Assembly: GCA_023428245.1 (NCBI GenBank)
Contig: JAEYYX010000028.1
Span: 1-8,473 of the forward strand
Reading direction: 5' to 3'
Source: Pseudomonadota bacterium
GTDB taxonomy: Bacteria > Myxococcota_A > Polyangia > Polyangiales > Polyangiaceae
DNA: 8,473 bases
The notes beneath the pieces were generated by a model that saw only the letters and a program-made list of their open reading frames with translations, was not told the DNA's origin and did not search any database. Shown here piece after piece: positions 1 through 6,765 of this stretch; position 1 is the stretch's first letter; every line of letters starts with the position of its first letter. The translations under genes and the position numbers were made by a program.

Positions 1-798
1 TCCGGCGGCGCACCGGGCAGTGGCGGTTCGGCTTCTGGCGGCGCACCGGGCAGCGGCGGCGCACCGGGCAGCGGCGGCGCACCCATTGCGCTCGATTGCA
101 ACGCCGCGATGCCGACCTCCGGCGCCTCTCACCACAACAACAACGGCCAAGGGGGCTCGGGGAACCTGGCTTGGGAGATCTGGTCGAACACGGGCACGGG
201 GCAGCTCACGACCTACGACGTCCCCGCTTTCAGTGCGGTTTGGAACAACGATGGCGGGTACCTGGGGCGTATGGGTTATGAGTGGGGCGGCTTCGGCCAA
301 ACCCCCGGAAAGCACCAGACCCGCGGCACGATCAGCGCGCAGTTCGTGGCGAAGAAGACGGGCGACGGCGGCGACTACTCGTATATCGGCGTCTATGGTT
401 GGACGACGGATCCGTGTGTCGAGTGGTATATCGTCGAGGACATCCTCCCTCACCAGTTCAACAAGATGCCGTTCAATCCCGGCAACACGGTGCGTGAGGA
501 TGATGCGGCGGCGGGCGGCGTGCCCCTCGACGACGGCAATTACATCATCTACTCACGCCAAACGACGGGAACCGGCGGGAGCCGCTGCTCGGGCGTGAAC
601 AGCTGGGCTCAGTACTACAGCGTTCGGACCACGGCCCGGAGCTGCGGGACGATTTCGATCACAGAGCACTTCGAGACTTGGGAGAGCTTGGGTCTGACCA
701 TGGGGAATCTCTTGGAAGCCAAGCTCATCGCCGAAGTGGGAGGGGGTACCGGCCGGGTCGATTTCCCTGTCGCCCTCGTTACGGCGACGAACCCTTGA
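1..798 (+). CDS. GH11 endo-1,4-beta-xylanase, 5' end outside window
   Basis: The frame is open from base 1 to the TGA at 796-798 (265 residues seen), so the start and any signal peptide lie upstream. Residues 1-28 are a low-complexity Gly/Ala/Pro/Ser linker; residues ~38-265 are a glycoside hydrolase family 11 jelly roll, which cleaves internal beta-1,4 bonds of xylan outside the cell. Visible signatures are the N-terminal WNNDGGYLGRMGYEW strand, YGWTTDPCVEWYIVED (residues 132-147) with predicted nucleophile E141, QYYSVRTTARSCG, HFETWESLGL, and AEVGGGTG with predicted acid/base E245. The closest pattern I recognise is the rumen fungal/Fibrobacter subgroup of GH11 (ARSCG...ITxHF...AEVGGGTG). 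The usual thumb-tip PSI motif is absent (GGSRCSG, near residue 196). Cysteines are at 33, 139, 196 and 215. Family assignment is very secure; the linker suggests a lipoprotein or multidomain secreted enzyme (inference). Confidence 0.95.
   Translation, partial: SGGAPGSGGSASGGAPGSGGAPGSGGAPIALDCNAAMPTSGASHHNNNGQGGSGNLAWEIWSNTGTGQLTTYDVPAFSAVWNNDGGYLGRMGYEWGGFGQTPGKHQTRGTISAQFVAKKTGDGGDYSYIGVYGWTTDPCVEWYIVEDILPHQFNKMPFNPGNTVREDDAAAGGVPLDDGNYIIYSRQTTGTGGSRCSGVNSWAQYYSVRTTARSCGTISITEHFETWESLGLTMGNLLEAKLIAEVGGGTGRVDFPVALVTATNP
4..84 (+). repeat. 18-bp coding repeat forming a Gly/Ala/Pro/Ser linker
   Basis: Near-identical copies of GGCGGCGCACCGGGCAGC begin at 4, 37 and 55, with a partial copy at 73. 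They encode GGAPGS in frame and are separated once by a GGSAS variant. The array continues to the left window edge and may be longer upstream. Such linkers tether a secreted catalytic domain to an anchor or another domain (inference). Being in-frame multiples of 3, copy changes would alter only linker length. Confidence 0.85.
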
Positions 799-814
799 AC
801 TCGCATCGAACGGA

Positions 815-854
815 CCCCCGAAAAGGCATGTCGGTGACCGAGCCGGGGTTTTCT
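815..854 (+). terminator. Terminator-like hairpin, copy 1, downstream of the xylanase gene
   Basis: CCCCG (816-820) pairs with CGGGG (844-848), and inside it TCGG (831-834) pairs with CCGA (838-841) around a TGA loop. TTTTCT follows directly (849-854). It begins 16 bases after the xylanase stop. The stem is interrupted by an internal loop, so termination is plausible but not certain. A similar element follows at 870-907. Confidence 0.5.
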
Positions 855-869
855 ATTCGATTCGAAGGG

Positions 870-907
870 GCCCCCCACATGCCGGTGACCGAGCGCGGGG
901 GCTTTCT
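870..907 (+). terminator. Terminator-like hairpin, copy 2 of the same element
   Basis: GCCCCC (870-875) pairs with GGGGGC (897-902), with an inner CGG-TGA-CCG (883-891) and a following CTTTCT. The inner block CATGCCGGTGACCGAG (878-893) matches CATGTCGGTGACCGAG (827-842) of copy 1 at 15 of 16 positions, 51 bases apart. The outer stems differ in sequence but keep pairing. Confidence 0.5.
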
Positions 908-1005
908 GCTTGAAGCGCGGAGAGCCCTCGATGCGCCGGGGAGTGTGGTGAGCCCCTGCGTTTTGACCCGACGGCAGCCGGGGTGGCCAGGCTGAAGTGC
1001 GGCCT

Positions 1006-2451
1006 TCACAGGTAGGGGGATAGCAGTCGAGCGGCGGCATCTCGGAGGCGCAGCGGCCAGCTGATGGCCGCGAGATCCGCCGCCTCGAAGCGTCGAGCGC
1101 GGGCGATACGTTCGTCCAGGAGACGGTCCAGCTCGGACACGAAACCCCGGTCGTAGCACTCGACCCCGAGCTCGAAGTTCAAGCGCAGACTGCGGGGATC
1201 CCAGTTCGCAGAACCCAAGAGCGCCCACGCTCCATCGACCGTAAGCAGTTTCGAATGATCGAACGGGGGCGGTGTCAGCCAAACACGGCAGCCGTGGCCG
1301 AGCACCTTCCAAATCTCGCCGCGCATTGCCCAGTTGACCAGGCGCAGATTGCCGCGCTCGGGCAGGACCAGGTCGACGACCACACCGCGCAGGGCGGCAG
1401 CGTTGAGCGCCGTGATGAGAGGCTCATCGGGTAGAAAATACGGAGTCAAGACGCGGATCGAACGCCGTGCGCTGCCGAGCGCTCCGTGCAGCGCCCACCG
1501 CATGCAGTCGAAATCCTGATCGGGGCCGTCGGAGATGACGCGGGCGATCGTGTCGCCCTCAGGCGCAAGGCCGGGGAACCAGGCTTCTCCGGCGAGGATC
1601 TCTCGCGTCGTGAACGTCCAATCTTCCGCGAAAACATCCATCAGCTCCGTCACAACGGGCCCCTCGAGACGGAAGTGGATATCGAGAGTCCTTGTTCGCA
1701 CGTCCGTGAGCGAAAAAGAATGCCGGATGTTCATGCCTCCCGTGAACCCGACTCGGCCGTCCGTGATCAGCAGCTTCCTGTGATTGCGTAGATTCGCAAA
1801 AGAAACCGACCAGGGCCCGAAGACCCGGAGGAAGCGCGCGACGGGGACAGCTCGCGCCCGGAGGGCCCGATCGATGGCAGGGAAGGAATAGCGCGCTCCA
1901 GCGTCGTCGATCAGCACGCGGACCTGGACTCCGCGTCGTACCGCGGACTCGAGCGCATGGACGAAGCGCTGCCCCGTCGGGTCGTTATCGAAAATGTAGC
2001 TGGAGAGCGCGACGGAACGCGTTGCGTGCTCGATGGCCTGTAGCATTGCGTCATAAGCTTCCGCCCCGCTCTGGAGCAGCGTGACCCGGTTTCCGGGGAG
2101 AAGGGACCATCGGCTCGTTCGCTCGACAGTGCGCGCGATCTCGGCCAGGTGCGCGTCGTCGACCCTGAGGTGAGGGGCGAGGTCGGCGGAGGCGATGGGG
2201 CTCGCGCTGATGTGGAAATAGCGTTGCATGCCGCCCCGGACCCGGTGGGCTGCGCGGTGGATCCGGTTGATGCCGAGCAACACGTAAAGGAGCGTGCCGA
2301 CCACAGGTACGAGTAAGATCAAAGCCACCCACGCCGCGGCGGAGCGGACCTCGCGCTTGTTCATGACAGCGTGGCCGGCGGCCCCGAGCGCGCTCAGGAG
2401 CGCGATGAAAGGCCCCAAGGCTGTGAGCCAATCCCCCCCAAAAAATTCCAT
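1006..2451 (-). CDS. cls: Cardiolipin synthase (ClsA type, phospholipase D superfamily)
   Basis: Encodes 481 residues, close to E. coli ClsA in length. Two hydrophobic segments at ~9-30 and ~38-60 form the N-terminal PLDc_N membrane anchor, with the basic INRIHRAAHR stretch after them. Two complete HKD motifs follow: HRKLLITDGRVGFTGGMN (H224, K226, D231) and HSKLLTVDGAWALLGSANWD (H399, K401, D406). These are the paired catalytic sites that transfer a phosphatidyl group between two phosphatidylglycerol molecules to give cardiolipin and glycerol at the inner membrane. The LTPYFLPD stretch (335-342) preceding the second site is also typical of bacterial Cls. The ATG at 2451 begins exactly at the membrane anchor; I see no strong Shine-Dalgarno upstream. 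The gene converges on the xylanase gene and diverges from the cupin gene. A broader PLD-family phosphatidyltransferase role is the only real alternative. Confidence 0.93.
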   Translation of the reverse strand: MEFFGGDWLTALGPFIALLSALGAAGHAVMNKREVRSAAAWVALILLVPVVGTLLYVLLGINRIHRAAHRVRGGMQRYFHISASPIASADLAPHLRVDDAHLAEIARTVERTSRWSLLPGNRVTLLQSGAEAYDAMLQAIEHATRSVALSSYIFDNDPTGQRFVHALESAVRRGVQVRVLIDDAGARYSFPAIDRALRARAVPVARFLRVFGPWSVSFANLRNHRKLLITDGRVGFTGGMNIRHSFSLTDVRTRTLDIHFRLEGPVVTELMDVFAEDWTFTTREILAGEAWFPGLAPEGDTIARVISDGPDQDFDCMRWALHGALGSARRSIRVLTPYFLPDEPLITALNAAALRGVVVDLVLPERGNLRLVNWAMRGEIWKVLGHGCRVWLTPPPFDHSKLLTVDGAWALLGSANWDPRSLRLNFELGVECYDRGFVSELDRLLDERIARARRFEAADLAAISWPLRLRDAAARLLSPYL

Positions 2452-2619
2452 AGGCTAGCGGGCTGGCGGCCTCCGGATCGGCCGCGACATGCCCCAGACC
2501 CTACTCTAAAACGCTCGAGGTTTCAGGGCACTCGCCGAAGGGTCAGCGAAAGAAACAAGAGCAGCCGGGGCTGACATTTGTTCAAGCGGGATCGGCGGGG
2601 GATCGCTAGTCTCGGCTCC

Positions 2620-3006
2620 ATGAGCATCCTAGATCTCTTGAAAGACGCCGTACACTTGGACGCGCGCGAGAGGGCGCATCCCGTCCTCGACTTTGGGCAC
2701 GACTACGAAAAATATCTGGTCGACTTCTGCTCGGAGAGCGACCCTGGACGCCTGGTGTGTCTCTACGAGACGAAGACCGACTGGGAAGCTTGGGAGGCGC
2801 ATCCTGCCGGAGATGAACTCGTCTTGATCCTCTCGGGCAAGGCGGAGTTCTTTCAGGAGGTCGATGGAGAGCAGCGCCGAGTCGTCCTCGCTCCTCATCA
2901 AGCGATCATCAATCCGCCGGGGGTTTGGCATACGGCCAATGTGGTGGAGCCATTTTTAGCGCTCTTCATCACCCCGGGCCCAGGCACGATGCACCGCCCA
3001 CGCTGA
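2620..3006 (+). CDS. Small single-domain cupin protein
   Basis: Encodes 128 residues from the ATG at 2620. The frame is open upstream to a TTG at 2578, but those 14 residues (MFKRDRRGIASLGS) do not look like part of the fold, so I prefer the ATG; no strong ribosome site supports either start. The centre is a beta-barrel cupin. Motif 1 is reduced (H61, E66, then LILSGKAEFF with G73). Motif 2 is clear: PPGVWHTAN (P99-N107) with H104 a likely metal ligand. The family ranges from sugar isomerases and dioxygenases to small-molecule sensors, and the sequence does not tell which. The 168-bp gap to the divergent cardiolipin synthase gene should hold both promoters; I could not pick out convincing -35/-10 boxes there. 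It converges on the AraC remnant, with 33 bases between stops. Confidence 0.85.
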   Translation: MSILDLLKDAVHLDARERAHPVLDFGHDYEKYLVDFCSESDPGRLVCLYETKTDWEAWEAHPAGDELVLILSGKAEFFQEVDGEQRRVVLAPHQAIINPPGVWHTANVVEPFLALFITPGPGTMHRPR

Positions 3007-3039
3007 CCGAGCCGCCTCTGGTCTGTGGGAACGCCTGGG

Positions 3040-4028
3040 TCACGCGCGCCGGTCGAGCAGACGCTCGACCTCGATGGCGAGTGGATCTCGCGCCTGGCGG
3101 GCGAGCGCGGTCGGGGTCATCCCCGCAAACTCACGCACCTCGCGGCTAAAATGCGCATGATCGGCGTAACCCGAGCGCACGGCCACGTTCGCGATGGACG
3201 CCTGTGTGTTCCTTCGGAGTAGTTCCTTGGCGTGAGCAAATCGACGGAGCGCGGCGTAACGCTTCGGGGTAAAGCCGGTCTCTGCAACAAAGCGCTCATG
3301 GATATGTGTTCGGCTCACGCCGAGCGCTTCGCTCAAATCGTTGATGCGCACCGAGCCGGGTTCCGCGTCAATCCGCGCGAGCGCTCGCCGGACCAAACCT
3401 GAGAGCGGCCGAGCTCCCTGAATCCTCGCGGAGAGCGCGGCCGCGACCAGCTCGAAGCGCGCCTCCCAGCTCCTCGCATCGTAGAGCTTGGGGCCTACAG
3501 CGCATCTCAAAAATGAGATGCGCTCAAAAAGCACCAAGGAACCGTCGAGCAGATCTCCGGAAAATACGGCGAAAGCTCTCGCCCGTTCGCCCTCCTGGGC
3601 GGGCGAGAGCGAAGCCGTAGCATTTTTGAGACGCGTTCTAGATCCGCGTCGATGCCGAGGGCATGGCTCTCTACCGCCAAGCCTCGAAGTTCGGAGAGGC
3701 CGCCTTGCCCCAAAGCAAAGGCTCCCGCGGGGCTCAGGTTTACCTCAACGCCGGCTTGTTCGCTCACGAACCGCGTGAGCGTGGGACGGTCATCGATGCC
3801 TGCGAAGAAACCCGTCCCAAAACGCACGGGAGCCCTCGAGTCCTGGCAGATCTCGATGGGGGCGCCGAACTCGAAGATCAGGACGGCGCGACCGCTCGGA
3901 AGTTCCACCCGTTCGACGGACTGAGCACTGACTTCTCGGTACCCGAGCCACGACTCGACAAAGGGAGCCAGTGCTCGCGGGATTGGGACGCGACTGAGCT
4001 CGAAACCGGGACCTTCGACCAGCACCAT
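3040..4028 (-). pseudogene. AraC-family transcriptional regulator split by an insertion
   Basis: Two fragments in different frames make up one regulator. The upstream fragment (4028 to ~3639, 130 native residues) is the N-terminal sensor domain, with ELPSGRAVLIFEFG, FFAGIDDRPTLTRF and VEVNLSPAGAFAL as seen in AraC-type proteins. The downstream fragment (3495 to 3040, 151 residues) starts in the inter-domain region and carries the DNA-binding domain with both helix-turn-helix units (INDLSEALGVSRTHIHERF and SIANVAVRSGYADHAHFSRE, then GMTP). A 143-bp insertion at 3496-3640 shifts the frame. Removing it and one TA joins them as DADL-GPKLYDARSWEARF in a single 281-residue frame, a normal AraC length. 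The disrupted gene now reads through into ~44 element-encoded residues and stops at 3507. A TTG at 3537 inside the element could in principle start a DNA-binding-only fragment. It lies divergent to qorB and may once have regulated it (inference). Confidence 0.88.
3496..3640. mobile_element. 143-bp MITE-like element flanked by TA, IS630/Tc1-mariner-like
   Basis: The ends read inward as TACAGCGCATCTCAAAAATG (3496-3515) and, on the other strand, TAGAACGCGTCTCAAAAATG (3640-3621), matching at 17 of 20 positions. Both start with TA, the target duplicated by IS630/Tc1-mariner transposases. The element has no room for a transposase, so it would be non-autonomous. Inside are a perfect 11-bp inverted repeat with an AAAA loop (AGCGCATCTCA 3499-3509 / TGAGATGCGCT 3514-3524) and a long imperfect hairpin: TACGGC 3565-3570 and GCTCTCGCCCG 3575-3585 pair with CGGGCGAGAGC 3600-3610 and GCCGTA 3614-3619. 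Excision leaving one TA restores the host AraC frame exactly, which strongly supports the boundaries. The IS630 label rests on the TA duplication and layout only; no parental IS is in the window. Confidence 0.82.
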
Positions 4029-4181
4029 CGGACGAGCTTGCCATGCGGCTCCGCACTTGTCGCGCGGCGGCCATGCGTTTCACCGCCGGTCCGCGTGGGC
4101 CATTGCGGTGGCCGGTCGTATGTCGGCGTAGACGTCGGCGGGAGGCAGGCGACGCGGGGCGGTACGGTCGCTCATCGCTAG

Positions 4182-4231
4182 TTACTTACCACGGGGTATG
4201 TACTTGCTCAAAATGAGCGAGGGACTTAACT
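4182..4231 (+). promoter_or_regulatory. Dyad-rich control region upstream of qorB
   Basis: Two inverted repeats lie 43-90 bases before the qorB start. The first is imperfect: TTACTTACC (4182-4190) against GGTATGTAC (4195-4203), 7 of 9 pairs. The second is CTTGCTCA-AAA-TGAGCGAG (4203-4221), 7 of 8 pairs with a perfect GCTCA/TGAGC core. A weak sigma70-like pair, TTGCTC (4204-4209) and TTAACT (4226-4231) at 16-bp spacing, overlaps the second dyad, so a bound dimer could block the promoter. TTACTTAC-type dyads resemble the operators of HxlR-family redox regulators that often neighbour qorB in other bacteria, but no HxlR gene is present here. The promoter call is tentative. Confidence 0.45.
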
Positions 4232-4273
4232 TTCGGCGCGCTGCATCACGCAGCTCTCACTCAGGAGTACCCC

Positions 4274-5134
4274 ATGATCGCTGTTACAGGAGCCTCTGGT
4301 CATCTTGGTCGCCTCACCGTCCTCGCCTTGTTGGAGCGGGGGATCCCTGCGCAGAACATCGTCGCCATCGCGCGCACGCCCTCGAAGGCCACGGATCTCG
4401 CCGAAAAGGGGGTAGTGGTTCGTGAGGGAGACTATACGAAGCCGAACACCCTCGATGCGGCCCTTTCCGGCGTCGAGAAGCTGCTGCTCGTCTCCGCGAG
4501 CGAGGTCGGTCAGCGCGCGCCGCAGCACGCTGCTGTCATTCAAGCGGCGAAGAAGGCCGGCGTGAAACTTCTCGCCTATACGAGCATTCTCCACGGGGAC
4601 CAATCGCCGCTCGCTCTGGCCAAGGAGCACATCGCTACCGAACGGGCGATCAAAGACTCGGGCCTTCCTTACGTCTTCTTGCGCAACGGCTGGTACCACG
4701 AAAACTACACGGGCAACCTCGCGTCCTCCCTCGCACACGGCTTCGCTGGCTCTGCCGGTGAAGGACGCATCGCGGGCGCGGCCCGGTCCGATTTTGCCGC
4801 GGCAGCGGCGACCGTGCTGACGAGCTCCGGTCACGAAGGTAAGGCTTACGAGCTCGGCGGCACCGCCTTCACGATGCCGGAGTTCGTCGCTGAGGTAGCG
4901 AAGCAAACGGGCAAGGAGCTCAGCTACGCGAACCTCCCGCCGGAAGCCTACCGCGACATCCTCGTGGGGGCGGGTTTGCCGGTACCGGTCGCGGAAATCC
5001 TGGTCGACGCCGACGTACAGATCGCGAAGGGTGCCCTCGACGATGCGAGCGGCGACCTCGAGCGACTTGTGGGGCGCCCGCTGGTTCCGCTCTCGGACTC
5101 AGTGGCCAAGGCCCTCGCCGCGCTGAACGGCTGA
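4274..5134 (+). CDS. qorB: NAD(P)H:quinone oxidoreductase QorB (NmrA/SDR-like)
   Basis: Encodes 286 residues, the same length as E. coli QorB (YtfG), and collinear with it over long stretches. The N-terminal Rossmann fold has the dinucleotide motif TGASGHLG (5-12). Then come the signature VEKLLLVSASEVGQRAPQH (67-85), AYTSILHGDQSPLALAKEH (101-119), LRNGWYHENY (136-145) and GHEGKAYELGG (186-196). The enzyme reduces quinones in the cytoplasm using NADPH or NADH and is associated with electrophile or redox stress in relatives. AGGAG at 4263-4267, six bases before the ATG, fixes the start. It stands alone, divergent from the AraC remnant and convergent with the ATPase gene. Nothing indicates damage. 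A general NmrA-family reductase is the only alternative. Confidence 0.95.
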   Translation: MIAVTGASGHLGRLTVLALLERGIPAQNIVAIARTPSKATDLAEKGVVVREGDYTKPNTLDAALSGVEKLLLVSASEVGQRAPQHAAVIQAAKKAGVKLLAYTSILHGDQSPLALAKEHIATERAIKDSGLPYVFLRNGWYHENYTGNLASSLAHGFAGSAGEGRIAGAARSDFAAAAATVLTSSGHEGKAYELGGTAFTMPEFVAEVAKQTGKELSYANLPPEAYRDILVGAGLPVPVAEILVDADVQIAKGALDDASGDLERLVGRPLVPLSDSVAKALAALNG

Positions 5135-5137
5135 GAC

Positions 5138-5163
5138 GCCTCCGTTCGGCCCCGCCGTGAGGC
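5138..5163 (+). terminator. Possible hairpin just after qorB
   Basis: GCCTC (5138-5142) pairs with GAGGC (5159-5163), and within it CGGC-CCC-GCCG (5147-5157) forms a perfect inner stem. It begins four bases after the qorB stop. No T tract follows, so it may be a weak or Rho-assisted stop signal, or chance in GC-rich DNA. Confidence 0.3.
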
Positions 5164-5234
5164 TGTCCTGATTCGTCGGCACCGGAGCGCCAAAATCGGT
5201 CGTATAGTGGGGGCAAAGGGAGGGGGGCAGGAGA

Positions 5235-5329
5235 CTCAGCTCAGCTCAGCTCAGCTCAGCTCAGCTCAGCTCAGCTCAGCTCAGCTCAGCTCAGCTCAGC
5301 TCAGCTCTGCTCTGCTCTGCTCTGCTCTG
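5235..5329. repeat. Pentanucleotide microsatellite, (CTCAG)14 then (CTCTG)5
   Basis: There are fourteen uninterrupted CTCAG units (5235-5304) followed by five uninterrupted CTCTG units (5305-5329), 95 bases in all. The switch is a single A-to-T change propagated through a block, as slippage would produce. The right-hand part codes for the last residues of the ATPase gene on the minus strand, and the first CTCAG unit met (read as CTGAG) supplies its TGA stop. Perfect arrays of this length are expected to change copy number by replication slippage. Confidence 0.97.
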
Positions 5330-6743
5330 CGAGCGGCAGGGGCGCGCGAAGAACCTGCCCTCGCGCCTCTCTCGCTTCTTTGAGCTCGCCACGCGTGAGC
5401 GGGCCTCTCAGGATGCTCATCGTGTGACGGGGATTGAGCAGGACGTTGCCGGCTTCGGGGACATGGGCATTTCTGACCACGAACCAGCGCGGGGCGAGGC
5501 GGCCGATGGTTTGGTTGAGTTCTTTGAGGTCGCCGCCGGCGGTGGAGCTCGAGGCGAGGCCGTCGACGACGCGGGCGCGATCGGCGTCGGTCTGGAGGCG
5601 GCCAATGCACCAAAGGCCCGCGTTCGATAGCGCCCGGTAGTCGAGGTCCATGGGATTCTGAGTCGCGACGACAACGCCAACCCCGAAGGCCCGCGCTTGT
5701 TTCATGAGCGCGACCATGGGCCGCTTGGTGGGCGGATTTGCGGGGTGCGGCGGCAGGAAGCCGTAGACCTCGTCGAAGATGACGAGCGCTTTGAGCTGAC
5801 CGCTGCCGGGCAAACCGCGGACCCAGGACAGGATTTCCTCGAGCACCACACCGAGCACGAGCGCGCGCTCTTCGTCGTCGAGGTGCGCCACGCTCAAGAT
5901 GACGCCCGGCGTTCGGCCGTCTTTCGGCTTGACCCATTCACTCACGTCCAAGCTTGCCCCCTCGCGCCAGCTCGAAAAGGTCGGCGACGCGAGAAGAGAG
6001 TTCAGGGCGGCCGCGAGACTGAGCCGCTCGCTCTTTTTGAAGAATGCATCGATCGGCAGCGCGCCAATCGTTGTGATCGGTGGATTCGAAAGGTCCTCCA
6101 TGAGCACGCCAATGTCAGCGTGACCTCCCGCGACCAGGCGGCGCTCAGCGAGGACGCTGAGCAGCACGTGTTCCTTGCTCCGGGCAGGATCAGGATCGCG
6201 TCCGAGCAGGCGCAAGACGAGGCTGACCGCCGCGCTCAAGGCGTCGCGCGCCGACTCGGGATCACTGTCCCAGCGGGGAGAGCGGCGCTCGAGGGGCGAG
6301 AGCACGTGGAGCTGTTCGCCGGCGGTCGAGCCTGGCGTGATGACGCGCAGCTCGGTTGAGCGGTGAAAGCTGTGGAGCTCTCGTTCCTCGATGCTCGCTG
6401 CTTGGAGCGCAGTGCGGCGCCTTTCGAGCTCGGCTGCGAGCGCTTCGTCCATCAGAGGAGAGTCGTCGCGACGGAGCCAGCGAGCCCAAGCGTCCGGCTC
6501 GAAGTCAGGGAAGGAGAGGAGGAGGTTGGGGAGGTCGCCTTTGACGTCGATAGCAATGACTGGGATTCGCGCGCGGAGCGCTTCTTCTGCGACGACGGTC
6601 ACGAGGCCGGTTTTTCCGCTACCCGTCATGCCGACGACGACGCCATGGGTGACGAGATGTTTGGCCGGGAGCAGGAGACTCGGCCCGCCTGCGAGCCCGC
6701 GCATCGACCGATAGGCGCCAAGATTCAAGTGAGGAGCTTTCAT
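5301..6743 (-). CDS. HerA/VirB4-like P-loop ATPase, apparently ATPase core only
   Basis: Encodes 480 residues. An N-terminal strand-rich stretch (LNLGAYRSMRGLAGG...PAKHLVTHGVVVG) leads into Walker A GMTGSGKT (38-45). Then follow VIAIDVKGDLPNLLL (62-76), Walker B LKALVIFDEVYGFL (317-330, with D324/E325), KQARAFGVGVVVATQNPMDLDY (348-369, with a sensor-like Q362) and LSNAGLWCIGRLQT (372-385). This is the FtsK/HerA superfamily, ring ATPases that move DNA or protein. The cellular role of this subgroup is unknown to me. As I recall, homologues with the same core and the RGPLTR segment (446-451) often run to ~800 residues with a further C-terminal region. Here the protein ends ~30 residues later, in peptides coded by the microsatellite (AEQSRAEQS), and qorB leaves no space for more. 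Truncation is possible; an ATPase-only form is the alternative. The ATG at 6743 has only a weak AGG upstream. Confidence 0.88.
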   Translation of the reverse strand: MKAPHLNLGAYRSMRGLAGGPSLLLPAKHLVTHGVVVGMTGSGKTGLVTVVAEEALRARIPVIAIDVKGDLPNLLLSFPDFEPDAWARWLRRDDSPLMDEALAAELERRRTALQAASIEERELHSFHRSTELRVITPGSTAGEQLHVLSPLERRSPRWDSDPESARDALSAAVSLVLRLLGRDPDPARSKEHVLLSVLAERRLVAGGHADIGVLMEDLSNPPITTIGALPIDAFFKKSERLSLAAALNSLLASPTFSSWREGASLDVSEWVKPKDGRTPGVILSVAHLDDEERALVLGVVLEEILSWVRGLPGSGQLKALVIFDEVYGFLPPHPANPPTKRPMVALMKQARAFGVGVVVATQNPMDLDYRALSNAGLWCIGRLQTDADRARVVDGLASSSTAGGDLKELNQTIGRLAPRWFVVRNAHVPEAGNVLLNPRHTMSILRGPLTRGELKEAREARGQVLRAPLPLAEQSRAEQS

Positions 6744-6765
6744 GAGGGACCTGTGGTTTGGTTTG

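Noticed and set aside
615..1312. Two minus-strand frames (615-1040 and 779-1312) around the xylanase end
   Set aside because: They overlap the xylanase and cardiolipin synthase coding regions, and their Arg/Pro-rich translations look like shadows.
2578..2619. N-terminal extension of the cupin from TTG 2578
   Set aside because: The 14 added residues are not cupin-like, and the ATG at 2620 is the simpler start, though the ribosome site evidence is weak for both.
3040..4028. Two separate regulator genes (N-terminal domain and DNA-binding domain)
   Set aside because: The boundary coincides with a TA-flanked element whose removal restores one frame, so one broken gene is the better reading.
4226..4906. 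226-codon minus-strand frame inside qorB
   Set aside because: Antisense to a gene with full-length QorB similarity; the translation has no recognisable motifs.
5235..5329. On/off phase-variation switch for the ATPase
   Set aside because: The repeat lies at the very end of the gene, and every frame meets a TGA within the CTGAG block, so slippage would not switch the ATPase core off.
5697..6359. 220-codon plus-strand frame
   Set aside because: Antisense to the HerA-like ATPase, whose Walker motifs are clear.
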